Shown: one piece after another, positions 35,129 through 40,766 of the stretch
How positions within the stretch are numbered: the first letter of the stretch is position 1
Layout of the letters: every line of letters starts with the position of its first letter
Origin: an uncultured Caulobacterales bacterium
GTDB taxonomy: Bacteria > Pseudomonadota > Alphaproteobacteria > Caulobacterales > Maricaulaceae
DNA: 40,766 bases
Reading direction: 5' to 3'
NCBI GenBank assembly: GCA_938003545.1
Contig: CALKXY010000003.1
Coordinates: forward strand, 1-40,766
Translations under genes and position numbers: made by a program
The notes under the pieces: generated by a model
The model's database searches: none
Told to the model about the DNA's origin: nothing
Seen by the model: only the letters and a program-made list of their open reading frames with translations

Positions 35129-38100
35129 GCTCTTAAAATTTGAACTCGCCTTTCATATTAAATCCGTTGGTTTCTGGCTGACTGTTGCCGTCATGCTAGG
35201 TCTTGGCCTGTTGTCGTCTACGGATTGGCTCAGCATTTCGGCCAGCGGCGGCGCGAAAGTAAAATTAAATGGCGCCTTACCTGTCGCCCTCAACTTATCT
35301 GTACTCTCCATTGCTTGTATCTTTTTTGGCGCTGTTTTTGTCGTAAATGGCGTATTGCGCGATGACACATTTAAATCTGTCGAAGTCATTCATGCCACCC
35401 CCGCCAAGACATCTGATATGGTTTTATCCCGCATGTTGGCGGCTTGGCTGGCTGTGACGCTCTGTTTATCCGCCGTCGCGATTACAATGATAATGGGACC
35501 GCTTTTGCCTTGGGCAGATAAAGACGCCTTTGGACCAATCAACGCGCTGTATTTCCTGCAGCCACTCATTTTATTCGTCGCCATTAACGCGCTCGTGATT
35601 ACAGCCATATTCACAACAATCGCAGTCATCACACGCGACAAAGCCATGGTTTATGTCAGTGCCGTCGGCATTCTCATCCTCTATTTTGCAGCAGGCGCTC
35701 TAGCTGGCGACAATGCCCCTGATTGGTACGGCCCAATGGTTGATCCATTTGGTTCATCCGCCTTGGCCGAAGTCACGCAATTTTGGCCTGCGGCAGAGCA
35801 GAATAGCCGGCTCGCGCCTCTCAATAGCTATATCGGTTTAAACCGTTTGCTCTGGGGCACACTCGGGCTTGGATTATTTGCACTATCCTTTGTTAAATCC
35901 ACACGCGGCATTGTTAAACGCCGCGTGCGTAAGAATAAATTTGCGGATGTGACCGAAACGAAAGACATTCAACTTTACCCTGTCACGCCAAAATTAGGTC
36001 TTTCACATAGCCTCAAGACTTTCGCGCGGCGGCTATCGCATGAATATGTAACCACAATTCGGTCCACGCCCTTTGTGATTATGATGGGGATTTTTATTGC
36101 CCTTTTTGGTATCGTGCTTTGGGGCAACCAAGCCGCAAACCCTGACCCCACAATTCCAACCTCAACCTATATGGCTTCCTTAGTTTTAAGCTCACTGGCT
36201 CTGCCTGTTTTAATCGTCATGGTCTTTTTTGGCGGTGACATTATTTGGCGTGAAAAAACCGCTGGCATTAACGAAATTTTGGACGCGACCCCCGTCAGTA
36301 ATTCCAGTCTTTTATGGTCAAAATGGATCGCGCTTTCAGGCGTCCTTTTAACCATGATCCTAGTCGGCATTCTGTTTGGTATTATCGCCCAAGCCGCGTT
36401 GAGCGGCGGACGCGTCGACATTAATCCATTAATTTACTTCAAAACGGGTCTGCTTGCATTTGGCATTAGTTTCACTTTGCAAGCCTTCCTCGTAATGTTC
36501 ATCCAGAATTTCATGCCTAACCGCGTCGTGGGGATGTTAAGCGCCGCAGGCGTTATAATCTTCTTCACATTCTTAGTTGGACAACTTCCATTTTTCCATC
36601 CGTTGATGGATTATGGCAGTGTCAGTCCAGGCAGTCTTTCCGAGATGTCTGGCTATGCAGATCTCTCTAACTTCAAGTCATTTGGTGTTTATTGGGCGGC
36701 TTTGGCACTTATTCTCGCGATCGTTTCGATCTGGTTATATCGCCGAGGTTTACAGAATAACATATTGGCACGTCTACGCCGGATAAAAAGCGCGATCACC
36801 CTTCCAACGGCTGGATTGGCCGCCCTTGGCCTTGCTGGATTTATCGGTGCAGGCGTCTCTATTCAGGGCGCATATTCTGATGGTGAATATCGTAATAAAA
36901 CTCAGACTGAGAAACGTCTGGTCGCATTTGAAACACTCGTCAAACCTCACGAAGATGATCCGCAGCCCAATGTCATTGCGGTCACAGCGGATGTCCAATT
37001 CTACCCTGACAAACGCGAAGCCCTTGTCGCAGGCACATACACAATCGTGAACCCTCATGACGAAGCGTTGGAGGAGTTTTTCCTGCGTCCCGCCGTCGGC
37101 CATGAGGAAGACGTTCGCGAGTTGAGCGTTAAAGGCGCAACGCGCGTGACGGACGGTGAATTAGCCGAAGGCTTGAAAGCCTATGACATCAATATCTTCA
37201 AATTCGATACGCCGCTCGCATCAGGTGCGAAGACAACCATTGCATTTGAATTCTATTTCCATCCACCAAAATTGGGCGACGGGTCTGTTGTCGTCGATAG
37301 TGGGACATTCGTAAATAATGCGCAGGTCATGCCTGGGTTAGGTATTCCGCGAAATTACATGCAGAACCCTGACACGCGCCGGAAATACGACCTGCCTGAA
37401 TTAGAAGACATGCCCGAACGCACGGATATGGATGCACGAGGTCGTAATTTCTTCGATGCCTATTCGCATACTGTCGATTTCGAAGCGACGGTTTGCACCG
37501 ACGCAGATCAAATCGGGATCGCGCCGGGTGATCTGCTGCGGACATATGACGTCGATGGACGGTCTTGCCGTGATTATAAAGCTGTACGCCCTATCGCGAA
37601 TTTCTTTAGCTTTCTGTCGGGCGATTACACAGTTGCGACCGATGAATGGACGACGCCTGATGGCACCGTTATTCCGCTCGAAATTTTTCACTACGCTGCG
37701 CATGATTACAATGTGCCGCTAATGCTCGAAGCTATGAAAGATAGTTTCGAAACATTCACGCGCGAATTTGGTCCCTATCAATATTCGCAACTTCGCATCG
37801 TTGAATTCCCATATCGTAGCTTTGCGCAGTCTTTTGCGGGGACTGTTCCCTTCTCCGAGAATATCGGATTTATGCGGGACCCCGGCGATCCAGAGGATAA
37901 TAAAAGCGTCGATCTGGCAACCTATGTCACCATGCATGAAATCGGACATCAATGGTTCGGCCATCAAATTTTCCCCGCGCAGACGGTTGGCTTTAATGTG
38001 CTCTCCGAAGGCCTGACAGAAAATGCTGCAATGACAGCCTATGAAGAAGAACTCGGCTGGCAGAAAGCGCGGCGATTGTTGGAACAACGCGCCATTCAAA

Positions 38101-38804
38101 GTTATCTCATCTCGCGCACATTTGACAAAGAAGACGAACCTCCGCTCGCCAAAGCTGAAGGTCAGCAATATCTGGTTTATAATAAAGCCAGCTGGGTTTT
38201 TTGGGGCCTTAAGCAATATATGGGCGAAGCCAAAATGCAGACGGCAATTAAAGAATTCGTCACAGATTACGGCCTGAAAGGCGCGCCTTATCCGACGACA
38301 CTCGAGCTAACCGAATATCTACGCGACGCCGCAGGTCCAGATTATGATCAATTGATCACGGATTACTGGGACCGCATCACCTTTTGGGATCTTGGCTTTG
38401 CGAGCGATAGCGAGCCTGTCGTCAAACCTAATGCGAATGGCGGATATGACGTGACCGTTCACATCAGAGTCGACAAATTGATCGCGTCTGAGGAAGACGG
38501 CAAGGAAACCTCTGTCGGCGAAATGGACGACGAAGGCTTGAATGAGCTGATCGAAGTCGGTCTCTATACCACGGATCCAGAGGACACATTTGGCGACGAA
38601 TGGGACGCGCTGGAACGTGTTCGTGTGACCGACGCAAACTCCGTCGCCGTTGAAGGCGAAGACGAAACCGCGCGGACATATTCCGTGACAATCACCGTCG
38701 ACAAAGCCCCGAGCTATGTCGTCGTTGACCCGCGTCGCTTGCTGATCGAGCGCAATGCCAAGGACAATGTGAAACCCATCGACGGACCGCGCGCTGAAAA
38801 ATAG
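35118..38804 (+). CDS. ABC-2 permease fused to an M1-family metallopeptidase
   Basis: The 1228-residue protein has two blocks of membrane helices, each led by a membrane-entry helix (about 1-260 and 310-590), as in ABC-2 permeases, and then a large extracytoplasmic M1 domain (about 620 on). The zinc site is [10 protein letters not shown] (H940, E941, H944) with glutamate E964 in LSEGLTEN, 19 residues after the second histidine, rather than 18 as in classical M1 enzymes. The segment [14 protein letters not shown] replaces the usual GxMEN motif, so aminopeptidase activity should not be assumed. The likely function is ATP-linked handling or cleavage of envelope peptides. Confidence 0.9.
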   Translation: MLRKLLKFELAFHIKSVGFWLTVAVMLGLGLLSSTDWLSISASGGAKVKLNGALPVALNLSVLSIACIFFGAVFVVNGVLRDDTFKSVEVIHATPAKTSDMVLSRMLAAWLAVTLCLSAVAITMIMGPLLPWADKDAFGPINALYFLQPLILFVAINALVITAIFTTIAVITRDKAMVYVSAVGILILYFAAGALAGDNAPDWYGPMVDPFGSSALAEVTQFWPAAEQNSRLAPLNSYIGLNRLLWGTLGLGLFALSFVKSTRGIVKRRVRKNKFADVTETKDIQLYPVTPKLGLSHSLKTFARRLSHEYVTTIRSTPFVIMMGIFIALFGIVLWGNQAANPDPTIPTSTYMASLVLSSLALPVLIVMVFFGGDIIWREKTAGINEILDATPVSNSSLLWSKWIALSGVLLTMILVGILFGIIAQAALSGGRVDINPLIYFKTGLLAFGISFTLQAFLVMFIQNFMPNRVVGMLSAAGVIIFFTFLVGQLPFFHPLMDYGSVSPGSLSEMSGYADLSNFKSFGVYWAALALILAIVSIWLYRRGLQNNILARLRRIKSAITLPTAGLAALGLAGFIGAGVSIQGAYSDGEYRNKTQTEKRLVAFETLVKPHEDDPQPNVIAVTADVQFYPDKREALVAGTYTIVNPHDEALEEFFLRPAVGHEEDVRELSVKGATRVTDGELAEGLKAYDINIFKFDTPLASGAKTTIAFEFYFHPPKLGDGSVVVDSGTFVNNAQVMPGLGIPRNYMQNPDTRRKYDLPELEDMPERTDMDARGRNFFDAYSHTVDFEATVCTDADQIGIAPGDLLRTYDVDGRSCRDYKAVRPIANFFSFLSGDYTVATDEWTTPDGTVIPLEIFHYAAHDYNVPLMLEAMKDSFETFTREFGPYQYSQLRIVEFPYRSFAQSFAGTVPFSENIGFMRDPGDPEDNKSVDLATYVTMHEIGHQWFGHQIFPAQTVGFNVLSEGLTENAAMTAYEEELGWQKARRLLEQRAIQSYLISRTFDKEDEPPLAKAEGQQYLVYNKASWVFWGLKQYMGEAKMQTAIKEFVTDYGLKGAPYPTTLELTEYLRDAAGPDYDQLITDYWDRITFWDLGFASDSEPVVKPNANGGYDVTVHIRVDKLIASEEDGKETSVGEMDDEGLNELIEVGLYTTDPEDTFGDEWDALERVRVTDANSVAVEGEDETARTYSVTITVDKAPSYVVVDPRRLLIERNAKDNVKPIDGPRAEK

Positions 38805-38827
38805 CATAGGCCCTGAATTTGAACCTC

Positions 38828-38857
38828 AACAGCCGCACCGCGAGGTGCGGCTGTTTT
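38828..38857 (+). terminator. Terminator after the ABC-M1 gene
   Basis: A 12-pair perfect stem (AACAGCCGCACC with GGTGCGGCTGTT) around GCGA is followed by TT. The core of the stem is very GC-rich and lies 23 bases after the stop codon. Confidence 0.85.
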
Positions 38858-38976
38858 CATATCAGAGCCTCTCTTTGCCGCGTTCAAACGAGAGGTCATT
38901 CCTGCGCGCTGCGGCTTGCCCGCTCGGCCCTGCACTGTTAAGGCCCCGCGACGTAGAGACGCGAAGGAGCCGACCC

Positions 38977-39540
38977 ATGAAAATGAACGGCAATGAAATC
39001 AAACCCGGCAACATCATCAAGCACCAAGATACGCTCTGGGTGGCTGTGAAATGTAATGCGGTGAAACCTGGCAAAGGCGGCGCCTTTAATCAGGTCGAAA
39101 TGAAAAACCTCCTCGATGGACGTAAGCTAAATGAGCGGTTCCGCTCGGCTGAAACCGTTGAACGTATTCGCCTCGATCAAAAGACGCACACTTATCTTTA
39201 TCCTGAAGGCGAGATGCTTGTGTTTATGAATGCTGAAAATTACGAACAAATCTTCCTGCAAGCTGAATTTGTCGGCGAGAAAGCCCAATATCTAACCGAC
39301 GGTATGGAAGTCGAAGTTGAGTTCTACGAAGACCGCGCCATCACCGTCTCCTTACCTGAACAGGTTATCCTTGAAGTCGCAGAGACAGAGCCCGTCGTCA
39401 AAGGCCAGACCTCTGCCAATTCTTTCAAACCTGCGACTTTAACCAATGGCGCACGCACTAATGTGCCGCCTTTCGTAAATGTCGGCGAACGTTTGGTCAT
39501 CAACACGACCGACGGGTCATATGTCAAACGCGCTGACTGA
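38977..39540 (+). CDS. efp: Translation elongation factor P
   Basis: The 187-residue protein has the three beta-barrel domains of EF-P, which rescues ribosomes stalled at polyproline. The N-terminal loop KPGKGGAFN carries the lysine K33 where EpmA-type modification would occur. The start at 38977 is supported by AAGGAG nine bases upstream and by family length; an open frame beginning at 38845 adds 44 unlikely residues. The window contains an obvious client: the TonB-like gene with long proline stretches. Confidence 0.96.
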   Translation: MKMNGNEIKPGNIIKHQDTLWVAVKCNAVKPGKGGAFNQVEMKNLLDGRKLNERFRSAETVERIRLDQKTHTYLYPEGEMLVFMNAENYEQIFLQAEFVGEKAQYLTDGMEVEVEFYEDRAITVSLPEQVILEVAETEPVVKGQTSANSFKPATLTNGARTNVPPFVNVGERLVINTTDGSYVKRAD

Positions 39541-39649
39541 TGTGCTGATCCGCCAGAAATGGCGGAAACTTTAGACGAAGCGGGGTGAGCTTTAATCCCG
39601 CCAAACGAAACGCGCTCGACGCGAAACTTATCCATTTATGGAGTGCCCG

Positions 39650-40474
39650 ATGTCCGGAATGTCAGTTGTCATGACCCTAATGCAGACCGCGGCGCGTAAA
39701 GCGTCTCGTAATCTGCTGCGCGATTTCAATGAAGTCGAACATTTGCAAGTCGCCCGCAAAGGTCCTGCAGATTTCGTCTCTCGCGCTGATAAAAAAGCCG
39801 AAGAGACCATCGTTGAAATCCTCCGTGAAGGCCGTCCAGGTTATGGTTTCCTCCTCGAAGAAGGCGGCGTGATTGAAGGCTCTGATAAGACCCATCGTTT
39901 CATTATTGATCCATTGGATGGCACAACGAATTTCCTCCATGGCATTCCTCACTTTGCTATTTCTATCGCGCTTGAACGCGAAATTGATGGTACACCGCCA
40001 GAAGTCGTGGCCGGCATGGTCTATAATCCGATCACGGACGAAATGTTCATGGCCGAAAAAGGCAAAGGGGCCTTCGTCAATGACGGTACACGCGGCGGAG
40101 CCGACCGCCGTCTTCGCCCTGCCAAACGCGATATTTTCCAAGACAGTATTTTCGCCACGGGCATTCCATTTTTGGGTCGTCCAGGCCATGCGCGATTCCT
40201 CAAAGAGTTACATAAAGTCATGGGCTCCAGCGCAGGCGTTCGCCGTATGGGCGCAGCAAGTTTGGACCTCGTTTGGACCGCTGCGGGCCGCTATGACGGA
40301 TATTGGGAACGCGACCTCGCCGCATGGGACGTCGCCGCAGGTATCCTCATCGCGCGCGAAGCCGGCTGTATTGTCGAAAGCCTTTCTGGCGGTGACCCAA
40401 TTTATGCAGGCGACCCATTGGTCACAAATGAAAAACTACTGCCGATGCTGAAAGAACGTTTGATTGTAAGCTAA
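39650..40474 (+). CDS. suhB: Inositol monophosphatase family protein
   Basis: The 274-residue enzyme has the metal-dependent phosphatase motifs LLEEGG (motif with Glu ligand), IDPLDGTTNFLHGIP (Asp ligands) and, near the C-terminus, ERDLAAWDVAAGILIAREAG. It hydrolyses inositol phosphates or similar sugar phosphates; in bacteria SuhB also affects ribosomal RNA transcription. The ATG at 39650 follows GGAG by six bases; an ATG four codons earlier is weaker. It lies 109 bases after efp on the same strand. A small GC-rich hairpin (TCCGCC with GGCGGA) sits in that gap but lacks a T run. Confidence 0.92.
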   Translation: MSGMSVVMTLMQTAARKASRNLLRDFNEVEHLQVARKGPADFVSRADKKAEETIVEILREGRPGYGFLLEEGGVIEGSDKTHRFIIDPLDGTTNFLHGIPHFAISIALEREIDGTPPEVVAGMVYNPITDEMFMAEKGKGAFVNDGTRGGADRRLRPAKRDIFQDSIFATGIPFLGRPGHARFLKELHKVMGSSAGVRRMGAASLDLVWTAAGRYDGYWERDLAAWDVAAGILIAREAGCIVESLSGGDPIYAGDPLVTNEKLLPMLKERLIVS

Positions 40475-40543
40475 CTGCGGCCAAGCGCGTCTCCCCATCG
40501 CCCATCTTGTGGCGACCGAATTGATCAAAGCGGGACAGTCCGC

Positions 40544-40766
40544 GTGGTGGTCTCCGCGATGGAGGACCAAAATAGAAAAGTTGTTTTACGCAAAGACCGA
40601 GCGCATTTGGTTGTAAATCAAATGTACGGCCACGCGGCAGCGGTTTTTGATGCAGCGGCCTGTTTGTCCCCGCAAGTCATGCCATTAGACAAGGCGGTCG
40701 GCTCTCACTCCAAAAGGCCCAGCACCTCCAGATGTCTCACCATCCGACGCTTAACCCCACCGTCTC
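40544..40766 (+). CDS. Partial open frame running into the right-hand repeat
   Basis: The frame that follows the suhB stop stays open for 97 codons to the end of the window. Possible starts are GTG 40544 or 40547, preceded by GGGACAG, or ATG 40559. The translation includes VVLRKDRAHLVVNQMYGHAA and then AVGSHSKRPSTS in the repeat, parallel to the left-end fragment. No family is recognised. It may be a real truncated gene or chance; the 292 bases after suhB otherwise show only a hairpin (TGGTC/GACCA, about 40546-40570). Confidence 0.25.
   Translation, partial: MVVSAMEDQNRKVVLRKDRAHLVVNQMYGHAAAVFDAAACLSPQVMPLDKAVGSHSKRPSTSRCLTIRRLTPPS
40692..40766 (+). repeat. Right copy of the 75-bp terminal direct repeat
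   Basis: The last 75 bases match the first 75 in direct orientation, starting with an identical block of 25 bases and ending in an identical CCACCGTCTC. The differences cluster in the middle (positions 38-64 of the repeat). The copy is too diverged from the left one for the ends to be a simple circular overlap. It is probably another member of a dispersed family at which the contig ends. Confidence 0.75.

Noticed and set aside
38845-38976. 44-residue N-terminal extension of EF-P
   Set aside because: It starts inside the terminator of the previous gene and is not part of the EF-P family; AAGGAG marks the ATG at 38977.
1-40766. Circular replicon inferred from matching ends
   Set aside because: The two 75-base ends differ at 17 positions, so they are not an assembly overlap of one sequence.
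1-40766. tRNA or rRNA genes, insertion sequences and prophage genes
   Set aside because: Every intergenic stretch was read for tRNA-like arms and for transposase or integrase motifs in adjoining frames; none was found.

Overview
The window reads as a chromosomal piece of an alphaproteobacterium, most likely a marine member of the Hyphomonadaceae/Maricaulales (inference). Support comes from an UrcA-family protein, the rnd-lptC-lptA-lptB order, an ELM1-family gene coupled to greA, carA next to a YqeY gene, and base composition near 50% GC. No rRNA, tRNA, phage, insertion sequence or CRISPR array was recognised. The first and last 75 bases are two diverged copies of one direct repeat, so the window is probably a contig that ends in a dispersed repeat family.

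Layout. 1-298: repeat copy, a possible gene tail and a weak terminator. 299-7238 (mostly minus strand): lipoprotein and hybrid histidine kinase; a strong candidate small RNA; trxB-lysR; greA-ELM1. 7239-8246: a regulatory region with TATCG/CGATA palindromes, a secreted UrcA-like protein, terminators. 8247-15513: carB and carA, both minus strand, split by four plus-strand genes (M48 protease, ribbon-helix-helix antitoxin, Doc toxin, SDR reductase). 15774-20340: YqeY protein, aminotransferase, DMT transporter, an unlisted 28-residue membrane peptide and a proline/glutamate-rich TonB-like protein. 20360-25710: SRPBCC protein, membrane-anchored glutamate-synthase-like FMN protein, then rnd-lptC-lptA-lptB for LPS transport. 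25840-26895: ada. 26876-34030: type II secretion genes gspE-F-G-H-I-J-K-L-M in one tightly coupled minus-strand run, without gspC, gspD, gspN or gspO. 34214-38804: an ABC ATPase and a 1228-residue permease fused to an M1 metallopeptidase. 38977-40474: efp and an inositol-monophosphatase family gene, followed by a partial open frame running into the right-hand repeat.

How the parts relate. Much of the window serves the cell envelope: LPS transport (LptABC), protein secretion (Gsp), an M48 protease, the TonB-like protein and the ABC-M1 membrane complex. Housekeeping genes (carAB, greA, efp, trxB, aspartate/prephenate aminotransferase) are interleaved. Start codons were corrected at several genes (kinase, greA, SDR, DMT transporter, gspJ, ABC ATPase, efp, inositol monophosphatase) from ribosome binding sites, ATGA overlaps or promoter positions.

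The most novel-looking signals are a roughly 115-nt small RNA with an exposed CCUCCCC loop (3373-3487), a TATCG-N5-CGATA element shared by two unrelated promoters, the in-frame terminal repeats, and an LptC that carries an extra LptA-like module. None was tested by search or computation here.
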